A stretch of 64,000 bases of DNA. Source: Sphingomonas profundi. GTDB lineage: Bacteria > Pseudomonadota > Alphaproteobacteria > Sphingomonadales > Sphingomonadaceae. This document shows, one piece after another, positions 45,270 to 54,915 of the stretch. The notes under the pieces are model-generated. The model was not told the origin of the DNA, did no database searches, and was given only the letters and a program-made list of their open reading frames with translations. A program made the position numbers and the translations under genes. The first letter of the stretch is position 1; each line of letters starts with the position of its first letter. Where the stretch lies: contig NZ_CP046535.1 of the NCBI RefSeq assembly GCF_009739515.1, forward strand, positions 434,001 through 498,000. The letters run 5' to 3'.

Positions 45270-46406
45270 ATGTCCGAAGACCAGCGTTTCGGCCTCGCCC
45301 GCCGCGTCACCCTTGCCGATCCCCTCTCGCTGGACGGCGGCGGCACGCTGGCCCCGGTGGAAATCGGCTACGAAACCTATGGCGCGCCGAACGCGGACGG
45401 ATCGAACGCGATCCTGATCTGCCACGCGCTGACCGGCGACCAGCACGTCGCCTCCGTCCACCCGCGCACCGGCAAGCCGGGCTGGTGGACGCGGATGGTG
45501 GGGCCGGGCAAGCCGATCGATCCGGCACGGCACTTCATCGTCTGCGCCAACGTGATCGGATCGTGCATGGGCTCCTCCGGCCCGGCGACGGTCGATCCGG
45601 CGACGGGCGCTCCATGGTCGATGCGGTTCCCGGTCATCACCATCCGCGACATGGTGCGGGCGCAGGCGATGCTGCTCGATCATCTCGGCATCGGCCGGTT
45701 GCAGGCGGTGATCGGCGGATCGATGGGCGGCATGCAGGTGCTGGAATGGGCCGCCACCTACCCGGCGCGCGTGCGATCGGTGGTGGTGATCGCGTCGGCC
45801 GCGCGCCACTCGGCCCAGAACATCGCCTTTCACGAGGTGGGGCGGCAGGCGATCATGGCCGATCCGCTGTGGCGCGGCGGCGACTATTATGCGGCCGGCG
45901 AGCCGCCGGCGGCCGGGCTGGCGGTGGCGCGCATGGCGGCGCACATCACCTATCTGTCGGAGGCGGGGCTGACCGAGAAGTTCGGCCGGCGGCTGCAGGC
46001 GCGGCCCGACAATCTGAACGGCGCCAAGAGCTTCGGCTTCGACGCCGATTTCCAGGTGGAGAGCTATCTGCGCCACCAGGGCATCAGTTTCGTCGATCGC
46101 TTCGATGCGAACAGCTACCTCTACATCACCCGCGCGATGGACTATTTCGATCTCGCCGAGGAGCATGGCGGCATGCTGGCCAACGCCTTCCGCGGGACGA
46201 CGACGCGCTTCTGCCTCGTCTCCTTCGATACCGACTGGCTCTATCCCACGGCCGAGTCGCGCAGCGTGGTGCATGCGCTGAACGCGGCCGGCGCGGCGGT
46301 GAGCTTCGTCGAGCTCTCCTCGCCGTTCGGCCACGACGCCTTCCTGCTCGACGTGCCGGAGCTGAACCGCGTGGTGGACGGCTTCGTGCGGGCGGGCGAG
46401 GGATGA
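45270..46406 (+). CDS. metX: Homoserine O-acetyltransferase (or succinyltransferase) MetX
   Basis: 378 aa alpha/beta hydrolase. Nucleophile Ser151 in [20 protein letters not shown] oxyanion region, [13 protein letters not shown], and catalytic His in [11 protein letters not shown] near the C terminus. First committed step of methionine synthesis from homoserine. Acyl donor (acetyl- or succinyl-CoA) is not certain from sequence. No SAM-II riboswitch is seen upstream. ATGA overlap with the following lipoprotein gene. Confidence 0.92.
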   Translation: MSEDQRFGLARRVTLADPLSLDGGGTLAPVEIGYETYGAPNADGSNAILICHALTGDQHVASVHPRTGKPGWWTRMVGPGKPIDPARHFIVCANVIGSCMGSSGPATVDPATGAPWSMRFPVITIRDMVRAQAMLLDHLGIGRLQAVIGGSMGGMQVLEWAATYPARVRSVVVIASAARHSAQNIAFHEVGRQAIMADPLWRGGDYYAAGEPPAAGLAVARMAAHITYLSEAGLTEKFGRRLQARPDNLNGAKSFGFDADFQVESYLRHQGISFVDRFDANSYLYITRAMDYFDLAEEHGGMLANAFRGTTTRFCLVSFDTDWLYPTAESRSVVHALNAAGAAVSFVELSSPFGHDAFLLDVPELNRVVDGFVRAGEG

Positions 46407-46738
46407 GCCGCGCGGCCCTGCTGCTGCTCGGCGGCGCGATGCTGGTCGCCGGCTGCGGGCGGCAGCCGGCGGCGTCAGGCGCGGCGCCGGAAGCATCACG
46501 GGACACTCCGGCCGTGGTCGCGATCCGCGTGTCGCCGTCCGATACGTCGCGCTACCGGGCCGTCGCCCGCCGCTGCGGCGCGGCCGGCGCGAAGCTGCAA
46601 CGCTCCGGCGAGGCGACCCTGCTGGTCGTCGGGCTGGACAGCAGCGCCGCCGCGCGCGACTGCTTCTTCGCCGCCGCGGCGGCCGAGCATCGCCGGGCGC
46701 ACCCGATCGCCGCCTTCATCGAGGGGCTGTTCCGGTGA
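46403..46738 (+). CDS. Small putative lipoprotein between metX and metW
   Basis: 111 aa. Signal with lipobox LVAGC (Cys18): [19 protein letters not shown]. The mature part is Ala-rich with three further Cys residues ([17 protein letters not shown]). Overlaps metX upstream (ATGA) and metW downstream (GTGA), so it is translated as part of the methionine operon although it has no evident methionine function. Confidence 0.7.
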   Translation: MSRAALLLLGGAMLVAGCGRQPAASGAAPEASRDTPAVVAIRVSPSDTSRYRAVARRCGAAGAKLQRSGEATLLVVGLDSSAAARDCFFAAAAAEHRRAHPIAAFIEGLFR

Positions 46739-47325
46739 CGGCGCTGCGCCCCGATCTGGCGATCATCGCCGACCATGTGTCGCCCGGCGCCAAGGTGCTG
46801 GACGTGGGCTGCGGCGACGGCGAGCTGATGGCGGAGCTGCGCGCCAGGCGGCAGGTGGATGCGCGCGGCATCGAGCTGGACGGCGGCAACGTCTCCCGCG
46901 CGGTGGCGCGCGGGCTGTCGGTGGTGCAGGGCGACGCCGACACCGATCTCGCCAACTATCCCGCCCATGCCTTCGACTATGCGATCCTGAGCCAGACGCT
47001 GCAGACCGCCCGCGCGCCCGATCGCGTGCTGGAGGAGCTGCTGCGGATCGGCCGGCGGGCGTTCGTCTCCTTCCCGAACTTCGCCTACTGGCGCGTGCGC
47101 TGGAGCCTGCTGTGGCGGGGGCGGATGCCGGTGACGGCGGCGCTGCCGGTGAGCTGGTACGAGACGGAGAATATCCACCAGCTGACGGTGGACGACTTCC
47201 GCGCCTTCGTGGCCGAGCGCGGGATCGTGGTGGAGGAGGCGTGGTTCCTCAGCGGCGACCGGCGGACGAGCGCCGCCGCCGCCAACTTCCGCGCCGAACA
47301 TGCGGTGTTCCTGCTGCGGCGATAA
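46735..47325 (+). CDS. metW: Methionine biosynthesis protein MetW
   Basis: 196 aa, GTG start in a GTGA overlap. SAM methyltransferase-like fold: KVLDVGCGDGELMAEL, GIELDGGNVSRAVARGLSV, DYAILSQTLQTARAPDRVL and SFPNFAYWRVRWSLL, all diagnostic of MetW. MetW works with MetX in methionine synthesis in proteobacteria. Confidence 0.93.
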   Translation: MTALRPDLAIIADHVSPGAKVLDVGCGDGELMAELRARRQVDARGIELDGGNVSRAVARGLSVVQGDADTDLANYPAHAFDYAILSQTLQTARAPDRVLEELLRIGRRAFVSFPNFAYWRVRWSLLWRGRMPVTAALPVSWYETENIHQLTVDDFRAFVAERGIVVEEAWFLSGDRRTSAAAANFRAEHAVFLLRR

Positions 47326-47435
47326 GCCGGGCGGGATCGTCCGCCGGATGCCGCAGGTCACAGCCGCGTCCGCGAATCCGGCTATTCCCGCCCGGCGCAT
47401 GGCACGCCGCCATGCGAAACGAGGGAAGGCGGACC

Positions 47436-47849
47436 ATGCGGACGATCATTTCTTTCCTGCTGCTGGCAACGGCGATCGGCGGCGTTGCCCATGCGCGCCC
47501 GCTGAACGACGTGACCACCACTTATTATGCCGACAAGGCCAAGACCAAGTGGATCGGATCGGTGGAGCTGACCTGCGGCGGCGGCATCATCAGCTTCGGC
47601 CGCAAGAGCGCCTTTTTCACCCGATCGAGCGATTCGTGCGCGCAGCACCGGGTGAAGCCGGATGCGGTGAGCCGTATCGCGCGGCATGGGCTGAACGCGC
47701 AGCAGGTCTGCTACGCCATGTGCTACCGTAAGTTCGGCCGGCCGGAAATGTGCCTGCCCGACGGCACCTGCCCGCAGCAGGAGGCGCTGGAGCAGTGCAA
47801 CCAGTCGTGCGCCGACGTGCCCGACAGCCCGCCGGCGAACAACCGTTGA
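47436..47849 (+). CDS. Small secreted Cys-rich protein (DUF6289-like)
   Basis: 137 aa. Signal peptide MRTIISFLLLATAIGGVAHA. Mature part opens with VTTTYYADKAKTKWIGSVELTC, resembling the small secreted DUF6289 family of sphingomonads, and carries eight to nine Cys residues, including the C-terminal CYAMCYRKFG and CNQSC. A clear GGAAGGCGGA site precedes the start. Function unknown; disulfide-stabilised periplasmic or extracellular role likely. Confidence 0.7.
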   Translation: MRTIISFLLLATAIGGVAHARPLNDVTTTYYADKAKTKWIGSVELTCGGGIISFGRKSAFFTRSSDSCAQHRVKPDAVSRIARHGLNAQQVCYAMCYRKFGRPEMCLPDGTCPQQEALEQCNQSCADVPDSPPANNR

Positions 47850-47869
47850 GCGGGATGCGGTAGGCGGGC

Positions 47870-47909
47870 GGCGCGCGGCCGGGCGGGCTCAGCCCCGCAG
47901 CCGCGCGCC
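47870..47909. terminator. GC hairpin at the pheT 3' end
   Basis: GGCGCGCGGC (47870-47879) pairs perfectly with GCCGCGCGCC (47900-47909), which lies inside the last codons of pheT. It sits between two convergent genes. Without a T-run this is a modest call. Confidence 0.35.
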
Positions 47910-50273
47910 CAGCTTCTCCGCCGCCTTGACGATCCGGGCGGAGACGGCGGCGAGGTCCGCCTCGGCGAAGCTCCTGTCGCCCGGTTGCAGCGTCACCTCG
48001 ATCGCCAGCGACTTCTCGCCTTCGCCCACGCCGGCGCCGGTGAAGACGTCGAACAGGCGTGCGTCGGCGATGGCCGCCTTGTCGGCGCCGCGCACGGCGC
48101 GGACGAGATCGTCGGCCGGCAGATCGGCGGCGACGAGGAAGGCGAAGTCGCGCGTCACGGGCTGGAGCGCGGGCGGCGCATAGGCGGTGCGCATGCGCCC
48201 GCCCGCCCGCCGCGCCGGTATCGCATCAAGGAAGATCTCGCCGGCCATCACCGGGCCGGCGAGGTCGAACGCCTTCAGCGTCGCCGGGTGAAGCTCGCCG
48301 AACTCCGCCAGCACCGTCTTCGGCCCAAGCCGCAGCGAGGCGGAGCGGCCGGGATGGTAGACCGGCGACAGCGCCGCCATCACCTGCAGCCGATCGGCCG
48401 GTGCGCCGGCGGCGGCGAGCAGTGCGACCGCCTCCGCCTTGGCATCGAACGGCTCGAACGCGCGGGCCTTGCCGCCGCGCCAGTCCCGCGGGGTGCGATC
48501 GCCGGTCAGGACGAAGCCGAGCGTCGGCCGCTCCGCCTCCGCGCCGTAGCGGCGGCCGATCTCGAACAGGCGGATCTCGCCGGCGCCGCGATCGGCGTTG
48601 CGCCTGGCGGCCGCGATCAGGCCGGGCAGCAGCGAGGGGCGCATCACCTTCAGCGCCTCGCTGATCGGGTTCGCGAGCGTCCAGGCGCCGCCGCCGAACG
48701 GCGCTGCCTCCGCTTCGGACACGAAGCTCCACGTCACCGCCTCGTTCAGCCCCCGCGCGGCGGCGGCGCGGCGCACCCGCCGCTCCAGCGCCTGAGCGGG
48801 GGTGACGGTGGCCGCGGCGACGCCTTCCGCGCGCGGCAGCGGCGTCGCCGGGATCGCATCGATCCCCTCGATGCGGACGACCTCCTCGACCAGATCGGCC
48901 GGGCCCTCCACGTCGCGGCGCCAGCTGGGCGTGGTGGCGCACAGGCTGTGCCCATCGGCGCTGTTGGTGACGGCGAAGCCGAGTCGCGCGAGGATGTCGG
49001 CCTGCCGCTCCGCCGGCACAACGAGGCCGCCCAGCCGGGCGGTCAGGTCCGGATCGAACGGGATCGTCCGCTCGATCACCGGCGGCGCGCCGGCAGTGAT
49101 CGTTTCGGATGCAGTGCCGCCGGCCAGTTCCAGCACCATCTGCGTCGCGATCGACAGGCCGTGGTGGAGGAAGGCGGGATCGACGCCGCGCTCGAACCGC
49201 GTGCGCGAATCGCTGGCGAGGCCGAGCGCCTGGCCGGTGCGGGCGATCGTCTCCGGATCGAAGAAGGCGCACTCGATCAGCACGTCGGTGGTCGCCTCGG
49301 TGACGCCGGAGGGCTCGCCGCCCATGATGCCGCCGATGCCCAGCACCGCCGCATCGTCGGCGATCACGGTGGCGGTGGCGGGCGGCGCGTACGTCTTGCC
49401 GTTCAGCGCCGCCAGCGTCTCGCCGGCACGCGCCTTGCGCGCGACGAGACCGCCGGAGAGCCGGGCCACGTCATAGACGTGGAGCGGGCGGCCGTGATCG
49501 AGCAGCACGTAGTTGGTGATGTCGACCAGCACCGAGATCGGCCGCTGGCCGACCGCCTTCAGCCGGGCGGACAGCCACTCGGGCGAGGGATCGTTGCGCA
49601 CGCCGCGCACGACGCGGCCATAGAAGGCGGGGCAGCCCGCCTCGTCCTCGATGCGGATCGGCACCGGGCAGGGGAATGTGCCCGAGATGGCCGGCGCCGC
49701 CAGCGGCTTCAGCGTGCCGAGGCCCGCCGCCGCCAGATCGCGGGCGATGCCGCGCATGCCCATGCAATCCTGCCGGTTCGGCGTGATCGCGACGTCGATC
49801 ACCGGATCGTCGAGCCCGGCATAGACGGCGTAGGGGGCGCCGACCGGCGCGTCTTCCGGCAGGTCGATGATGCCGTCATGCTCGTCGGAGAGCATCAGCT
49901 CGCGCATGGAGCACATCATCCCGCGGCTCTCCACGCCGCGGATCGCCGCCACCTTCAAGGTCACGTCCAGCCCGGGCACGTAGGTGCCGGGCGCGCCGAA
50001 CACGCCGACCAGGCCCGCGCGCGCATTGGGGGCGCCGCACACGACCTGCAGCGGCGCGCCCTCGCCGGTGTCCACCGTCAGCACCTGCAGCTTGTCCGCC
50101 TGCGGGTGGCGATCGGCGGTGAGCACGCGGGCGATGGTGAAGGCGGCGAGCCGCTCCGCCGCATTCTCGACGCCCTCCACCTCCAGCCCGATGCGGGTGA
50201 GCGCGTCGACGATCGCGCCGAGCGTCGCATCGGTGTGGAGATGGTCCTTCAGCCAGGACAGGGTGAACTTCAT
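47889..50273 (-). CDS. pheT: Phenylalanine-tRNA ligase beta subunit
   Basis: 794 aa, normal length. Starts [12 protein letters not shown]; tRNA-binding-like domain with [15 protein letters not shown] and [11 protein letters not shown] (about 45-150); B3/B4 editing domain; B5 domain; catalytic-like core; C-terminal FDX-ACB domain ([35 protein letters not shown]). Overlaps pheS by ATGA. Confidence 0.96.
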   Translation of the reverse strand: MKFTLSWLKDHLHTDATLGAIVDALTRIGLEVEGVENAAERLAAFTIARVLTADRHPQADKLQVLTVDTGEGAPLQVVCGAPNARAGLVGVFGAPGTYVPGLDVTLKVAAIRGVESRGMMCSMRELMLSDEHDGIIDLPEDAPVGAPYAVYAGLDDPVIDVAITPNRQDCMGMRGIARDLAAAGLGTLKPLAAPAISGTFPCPVPIRIEDEAGCPAFYGRVVRGVRNDPSPEWLSARLKAVGQRPISVLVDITNYVLLDHGRPLHVYDVARLSGGLVARKARAGETLAALNGKTYAPPATATVIADDAAVLGIGGIMGGEPSGVTEATTDVLIECAFFDPETIARTGQALGLASDSRTRFERGVDPAFLHHGLSIATQMVLELAGGTASETITAGAPPVIERTIPFDPDLTARLGGLVVPAERQADILARLGFAVTNSADGHSLCATTPSWRRDVEGPADLVEEVVRIEGIDAIPATPLPRAEGVAAATVTPAQALERRVRRAAAARGLNEAVTWSFVSEAEAAPFGGGAWTLANPISEALKVMRPSLLPGLIAAARRNADRGAGEIRLFEIGRRYGAEAERPTLGFVLTGDRTPRDWRGGKARAFEPFDAKAEAVALLAAAGAPADRLQVMAALSPVYHPGRSASLRLGPKTVLAEFGELHPATLKAFDLAGPVMAGEIFLDAIPARRAGGRMRTAYAPPALQPVTRDFAFLVAADLPADDLVRAVRGADKAAIADARLFDVFTGAGVGEGEKSLAIEVTLQPGDRSFAEADLAAVSARIVKAAEKLGARLRG

Positions 50274-51382
50274 GCGCCCACTCCCCCGCTCAGCGTAGGT
50301 ACGTCGAGCGCGGCGAAGCCATAGTGGCGCAGCCAGCGCAGATCGCCGTCGAAGAAGGCGCGCAGATCGTCCATGCCGTATTTCAGCATCGCCAGCCGAT
50401 CGATGCCGCAGCCGAAGGCGAAGCCCTGCCACTCGGCCGGATCGAGCCCGCAGGCGGCGATCACCTTGGGGTGGACCATGCCGGAGCCGAGTATCTCCAT
50501 CCACCCGTCCGGCGTCGCCCCGCCGATGGTGCGACGGCCCTTGTCCAGCGTGTAGCCGACGTCGACCTCGGCCGAAGGCTCGGTGAACGGGAAATAGCTC
50601 GGCCGCAGGCGCAGGACGATGTCGTCACGCTCGAAATAGGCGCGGACGAACGTTTCCAGCGTCCACTTCAGGTGGCCCATGTGGATGCCGCGATCGATCA
50701 CCAGCCCCTCCACCTGGTGGAACATCGGCGTGTGCGTGGCGTCGCTGTCCGACCGATAGGTGCGGCCGGGCGCGATGATGCGGATCGGCGGCGACGAGGA
50801 CAGCATCGTGCGGATCTGCACCGGCGAGGTGTGGGTGCGCAGCAGCGTCCTGGTCTCGCGCTCGTCGGCGGTGCCGGCCTGCTTCGCGTTCTGCCCCTCC
50901 CGCAGGTAGAAGGTGTCGTGCATCGCCCGCGCCGGATGGCTCTCGGGAATGTTGAGCGCGGTGAAATTATGCCAGTCGGTCTCGATCTCCGGCCCGGTGG
51001 CGACGGCGAAGCCGAGATCGGCGAAAATCTCGGCAAGCTCGTCCATCACCTGGCTGACCGGGTGGATCGAGCCTTGCGCGCCGGTGCCGACGGGCAGGGT
51101 CATGTCCACCCGCTCAGCCGCCAGGCGCGCGTCGAGCGCGGCGGCCTCCAGCGCCACCTTGCGCGCGGCGATGGCATCGCTCACCTCGGTGCGCAGGCCC
51201 TGGATCAGCGGCGCCTGGCGCTGCCGCTCGTCCGGCGCCATGCCGCCGAGCGTCTTCATCAGCGCGGCGATCCCGCTCTGCTTGCCCAGCGCCTTCACCC
51301 GCACGGCCTCGATCGTGTCGAGGCTGTCGGCGGCGGCGGCCTCGGCGAGGAGGGTGGCCCTGATGCTGTCGAGATCGGTCAT
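50270..51382 (-). CDS. pheS: Phenylalanine-tRNA ligase alpha subunit
   Basis: 370 aa. N-terminal coiled coil (about 1-85) and class II aaRS core: [58 protein letters not shown], and motif 3 [15 protein letters not shown]. The position that governs Phe analog selectivity follows the usual Ala/Gly-rich pattern (GSGMVHPKV). Upstream of pheT in the same unit; separated from rplT by a terminator. Confidence 0.96.
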   Translation of the reverse strand: MTDLDSIRATLLAEAAAADSLDTIEAVRVKALGKQSGIAALMKTLGGMAPDERQRQAPLIQGLRTEVSDAIAARKVALEAAALDARLAAERVDMTLPVGTGAQGSIHPVSQVMDELAEIFADLGFAVATGPEIETDWHNFTALNIPESHPARAMHDTFYLREGQNAKQAGTADERETRTLLRTHTSPVQIRTMLSSSPPIRIIAPGRTYRSDSDATHTPMFHQVEGLVIDRGIHMGHLKWTLETFVRAYFERDDIVLRLRPSYFPFTEPSAEVDVGYTLDKGRRTIGGATPDGWMEILGSGMVHPKVIAACGLDPAEWQGFAFGCGIDRLAMLKYGMDDLRAFFDGDLRWLRHYGFAALDVPTLSGGVGA

Positions 51383-51438
51383 GCTTTCCGTCTTCGTTGT
51401 TCGGCGCGGCCATAGGCCGAACCGTGCCGCAAACGCAA

Positions 51439-51472
51439 AGGGGCGCGGAAGGCTGGTGCCGTCCGCGCCCCT
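51439..51472 (-). terminator. Rho-independent terminator of rpmI-rplT
   Basis: Perfect 11-bp stem (AGGGGCGCGGA and complement, 12-base loop). Read on the minus strand it is followed by TTTGCGTTTG, so it ends transcription from rplT before pheS. Confidence 0.7.
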
Positions 51473-51493
51473 GAGCGTCGGTCTGCCGCTCCG

Positions 51494-51871
51494 TCAGGCC
51501 GCTACGCGGGCGCCTTCCGGCAGGGCGGCCTTCGCCTGCGCGACGATGGTGCTGAACGCCTCACCCTCGTGCATGGCGATATCGGCCAGCACCTTGCGGT
51601 CCAGCTCCACGCCGGCCAGCTTCAGGCCGTGCATGAACACGCCGTAGGTGAGCCCCTCGGCACGAACCGCGGCGTTGATGCGCTGGATCCAGAGCGCGCG
51701 GAAGCTGCGCTTCTTCACCTTCCGGTCGCGATAGGCGTACTGGCCGGCCTTCTCGACCGCCTGCTTGGCGATGCGGATCGTGTTCTTGCGGCGGCCGTAA
51801 TAGCCCTTCGCCTGATCGAGAACCCGCTTGTGCTTGGCGTGGGTGGTTACACCCCTCTTGACGCGTGCCAT
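51494..51871 (-). CDS. rplT: 50S ribosomal protein L20
   Basis: 125 aa. Sequence [18 protein letters not shown], then [19 protein letters not shown] and [21 protein letters not shown], matches L20 throughout. Binds 23S rRNA early in assembly. Follows rpmI by 14 bp; infC is not found in the usual upstream place within this window. Confidence 0.97.
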   Translation of the reverse strand: MARVKRGVTTHAKHKRVLDQAKGYYGRRKNTIRIAKQAVEKAGQYAYRDRKVKKRSFRALWIQRINAAVRAEGLTYGVFMHGLKLAGVELDRKVLADIAMHEGEAFSTIVAQAKAALPEGARVAA

Positions 51872-51885
51872 CCGTCAGTTCCTTC

Positions 51886-52089
51886 TCAACGCAGGCCGTA
51901 GGGGGCCCAGAGCTTCACCCGCGCCGTATCGGCGTCGGCGAGCACGTCGGTCCCGCGGTTCTGGCGGATATATTTCGCGTTGTGCGAGATCAGGCGGTGG
52001 CGCTTGCCGGCGACACCGTGCTTGATCTTGCCGGTGGCGGTAAGCTTGAACCGCTTCTTCACCCCCGACTTCGTCTTGAGCTTGGGCAT
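51886..52089 (-). CDS. rpmI: 50S ribosomal protein L35
   Basis: 67 aa. [20 protein letters not shown] start and [18 protein letters not shown] are L35. AGGAGACGAAA precedes the ATG. The frame reads further upstream to 52470 but that part is out of family. Promoter region must lie in 52090-52276, shared with the divergent AsmA gene. Confidence 0.96.
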   Translation of the reverse strand: MPKLKTKSGVKKRFKLTATGKIKHGVAGKRHRLISHNAKYIRQNRGTDVLADADTARVKLWAPYGLR

Positions 52090-52276
52090 TTTCGTCTCCT
52101 GTATGCGACGTTGAAGACCGCCACGGCAGCCCACACTGGCCGGGCGGTCCATCGGATCGCGGAAGGGCGCGCCTATACGGGCGAACGCGGGCCTTGGCAA
52201 CCGGACTCCGCAGCGGCGGCGTGGCGGCGATCGCGTCGTTTCGGAACCGTCCGCAACCGGCGGGGTTTGATGCCCC

Positions 52277-54409
52277 ATGGCCGATATCCCGCTCTCCGCC
52301 GATCGACCCGCGCCGCCGCCCGAACCCCGGCGGCCCGCAAGCCCGGCGGGGCGCGATCCGGCGCGCACCGCCGTCGCCACCGGCGTCTCGATCCTGGCGG
52401 TGCTGATAGGCCTGCTGTTTCTTGTGTGGCTGGTGCTGTTCATCACCAAGGGCCGCTTCCTGAAGCCCACGTTCGAGCGGATCGCCAGCAGCGCGACCGA
52501 ACGGCGGGTGCGGGTGGCGGGCGACTTCCAGTTCTACTTCGACTTCATCGACATCAAGTTCCTGGCGGACGGCCTCACCGTCTCAAACCCCGCCTGGGCT
52601 CCCCGGCCCAACTTCTTCGAGTCGCGCCATATCGAGACGCGGGTGAAGACGTTTCCGCTGATCTTCGGCAAGCGCCGGGCGGAGTTCCTGGTGCTGGACG
52701 GCGGCAACGTGGATGCCGAGTGGGACAAGCAGCGCCGCAACACCTGGACCTTCGGCGATCCGAACGCGAAAGGCGCCCCGTTCCAGTGGCCCGTCATCGA
52801 TCGCGCGATCGTGACCGGCACGACGGCGCGCTACGTTGATCCCGCGCTGCTGCTGGAGACCGACATCAAGGTGGATACGGTGCGCGCGAGCGGCACCACG
52901 ATCACCGACAATCGCATCAACTTTTCCGGCGATGGCACGCTGCGCGGCAAGCGCTTCACGATGAACGGCGGCATCCTCTCGCCGAACAGCACCGTCACCT
53001 TCGGGCGGACGAAGCTGGTGATGCACGCCCAGTCCGGCCCCACGCTGCTGGATCTGAACGGCGTGCTGCCGGCGGCGACACAGATCGAGGGATCGGACCT
53101 GAACCTCACGGTGCGCGGGCCGAACCTGCGGCTGCTGTTCGATTTCCTCGGCGTCGCCGTGCCGGATACGCGCCGCTACCGCTTCAACTCCAAGCTCACC
53201 AAGGTGGGCGGGGAGTGGCGCTTCACCCGCCTGAACGGCTTCTTCGGTGCCAGCGACCTGGCCGGCGACATGACGATCTCGCTGCCGAACGACCGGCTGA
53301 AGATCGCCGCGAACCTGAACTCGCGCTCGGTCGACATCGTCGATATCGGCCCGTTCATCGGCTACGAGCCGAATGCGCTCGCCGCCAAGGGCGCCACTGC
53401 CGCCGTGGCGCAGACGGGCGCGGCACCGCGCATCATCCCGGACGCGCCGCTGCGGATCGAGCAGATCAAGATTTTCGACGCGCATGTGAACTACAAGGTG
53501 CGCGACGTGAAGCAGCCGTTCGTGCCGGTATCGAACATCGCCCTCACCTTCGATCTCGATCACAGCCTGATGAAGCTCTCGCCGCTGACGATGGACATCG
53601 CCGACGCGGGCCATCTCGCCTCCGACATATCGATCAACGCGCGCGTGCCGGCGGTGCTTACGGACTATAACATCCGCCTCTCGCCGACGCCGCTGAACAA
53701 GCTGTTCCGCAAGTCCGGCGTGTTCAACTCGGGCACGTCGGGCACGATCAAGGCGCGCATCCAGATGAAGGGCACCGGCGACACGGTGCGCGAGTCGCTC
53801 GCCAGCTCCAACGGGCGGATCGCGATCATCCTGCCGCGCGGCACCTTCTGGACCCAATATGTCCAGCTGGCCGAGTTCGACATCGGCCTGTTCCTGCAGA
53901 AGCTGCTGCAGGACCAGCTGAAGAAGCCGATCGAGGTGAATTGCGGCCTGATCGCCTTCACCGTGCGGGATGGCGTGGCCGCCGCTGATCCGGTGCTGAT
54001 CGATACCGACAAGAATGTGATGACCGCCAAGGGCGGCTTCAGCTTCAAGGACGAATCGATGAACCTCGCCTTCCGCGCGGACGGCAAGAAGTTCAGCCTG
54101 TTCTCCGGCCAGTCCCCGGTCGGCATCAACGGCCATTTCGCGGCCCCTGGCTACCAGCTGATCACGCCGCAGCTGCTGGCGCGCGGCGGTGCGGCACTGG
54201 CGCTGGGTGTGGTGGCGAGCCCGATCGGCGCGGTGCTGGCCTTCGTCGATCCGGGTGACGCGAAGGATGCGGCGTGCGGGCCGGTGCTCTCCGGCGCACG
54301 GGCCGGCGCGCAGCGGACGACCGAAGGCGAGCCGCGCAAGGACGTCGGCACCGGCAAGGGCCCGGATGCCCAGCCGGCGAAGAAGAAGAAGTTCCTCGGC
54401 ATCTTCTGA
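52277..54409 (+). CDS. AsmA-family envelope protein
   Basis: 710 aa. Cytosolic Pro-rich N terminus, one membrane anchor ([23 protein letters not shown], about 34-57) and a large periplasmic beta-rich domain. AsmA-type features: [53 protein letters not shown], and C-terminal [27 protein letters not shown]. Such proteins bridge the envelope and are implicated in lipid transport and outer-membrane assembly. Ends with a basic KKKKFLGIF tail after a Cys-containing AsmA lid. Confidence 0.9.
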   Translation: MADIPLSADRPAPPPEPRRPASPAGRDPARTAVATGVSILAVLIGLLFLVWLVLFITKGRFLKPTFERIASSATERRVRVAGDFQFYFDFIDIKFLADGLTVSNPAWAPRPNFFESRHIETRVKTFPLIFGKRRAEFLVLDGGNVDAEWDKQRRNTWTFGDPNAKGAPFQWPVIDRAIVTGTTARYVDPALLLETDIKVDTVRASGTTITDNRINFSGDGTLRGKRFTMNGGILSPNSTVTFGRTKLVMHAQSGPTLLDLNGVLPAATQIEGSDLNLTVRGPNLRLLFDFLGVAVPDTRRYRFNSKLTKVGGEWRFTRLNGFFGASDLAGDMTISLPNDRLKIAANLNSRSVDIVDIGPFIGYEPNALAAKGATAAVAQTGAAPRIIPDAPLRIEQIKIFDAHVNYKVRDVKQPFVPVSNIALTFDLDHSLMKLSPLTMDIADAGHLASDISINARVPAVLTDYNIRLSPTPLNKLFRKSGVFNSGTSGTIKARIQMKGTGDTVRESLASSNGRIAIILPRGTFWTQYVQLAEFDIGLFLQKLLQDQLKKPIEVNCGLIAFTVRDGVAAADPVLIDTDKNVMTAKGGFSFKDESMNLAFRADGKKFSLFSGQSPVGINGHFAAPGYQLITPQLLARGGAALALGVVASPIGAVLAFVDPGDAKDAACGPVLSGARAGAQRTTEGEPRKDVGTGKGPDAQPAKKKKFLGIF

Positions 54410-54440
54410 GCGACGGGCCGAGAACGCGGCCGGTCGCTCA
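54407..54440. terminator. Hairpin at the end of the AsmA gene
   Basis: TGAGCGAC-G-GGCCG pairs with CGGCC-G-GTCGCTCA, 13 bp with one internal mismatch and a 6-base loop, beginning at the stop codon. No T-run follows. Confidence 0.45.
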
Positions 54441-54473
54441 GAAGGCTGCACATGCCGCTCTGTGTCGCGTGGA

Positions 54474-54492
54474 TCCTGAAACGAGCTCAGGA
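54474..54492. repeat. REP-like palindrome
   Basis: TCCTGA-AACGAGC-TCAGGA inside GGATCCTGAAACGAGCTCAG. This form resembles small dispersed intergenic palindromes I know from sphingomonad genomes. It lies between convergent genes. Confidence 0.5.
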
Positions 54493-54529
54493 CGATGCAG
54501 TCCGTGATTGAGCGAAAGCGACGCCCGCC

Positions 54530-54841
54530 TCACACATAGCCGAACGGTTCGGTCGATCGCTTCACCAGCAGGCGCCCGGCGGGATCGAGCGAGGCGCCGA
54601 AGTGGAGGCCGTCGTCGTGGCCGACATCGACATTTTCGGCGATGCCCCTGTCCGGCAGGGCGATCGTCAGCGCCTTCGTCTCCGCCGGCACGGTGACGGT
54701 CAGCTCGCGGGCGAGGCCGATCTGGGTGCGGGTGGAGACATGCTCCAGATGCTCGTGCGTGCGGCCGCCGGCCGAGATCGTGACGGTATCGTCCTTGAAG
54801 CCGTCCTGTAGCGCCAGGGTAAAGGTGCGTGTGTCGGCCAT
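54530..54841 (-). CDS. Hypothetical small protein downstream of zincin-like gene
   Basis: 103 aa, beta-rich (FTLALQDGFKDDTVTISAGGRTHEHLEH, ELTVTVPAETKALTIALPDRG). No signal peptide, membrane segment or known domain; it may be a carbohydrate- or protein-binding module. 74 bp downstream of the zincin-like gene on the same strand, so probably cotranscribed and functionally linked. A GGGGAT sits before the ATG. Confidence 0.65.
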   Translation of the reverse strand: MADTRTFTLALQDGFKDDTVTISAGGRTHEHLEHVSTRTQIGLARELTVTVPAETKALTIALPDRGIAENVDVGHDDGLHFGASLDPAGRLLVKRSTEPFGYV

Positions 54842-54915
54842 GTTCGTAATCCCCGTTCGTGAAATGATGTCGCCCGCGCCAGCTACGGCGCGGGCGACAC
54901 CGTGGTTGCGATGGT

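Noticed and set aside
47985-50324. 779-codon open frame on the plus strand
   Set aside because: Antisense to pheT; composition is Arg/Gly/His-rich with no motif.
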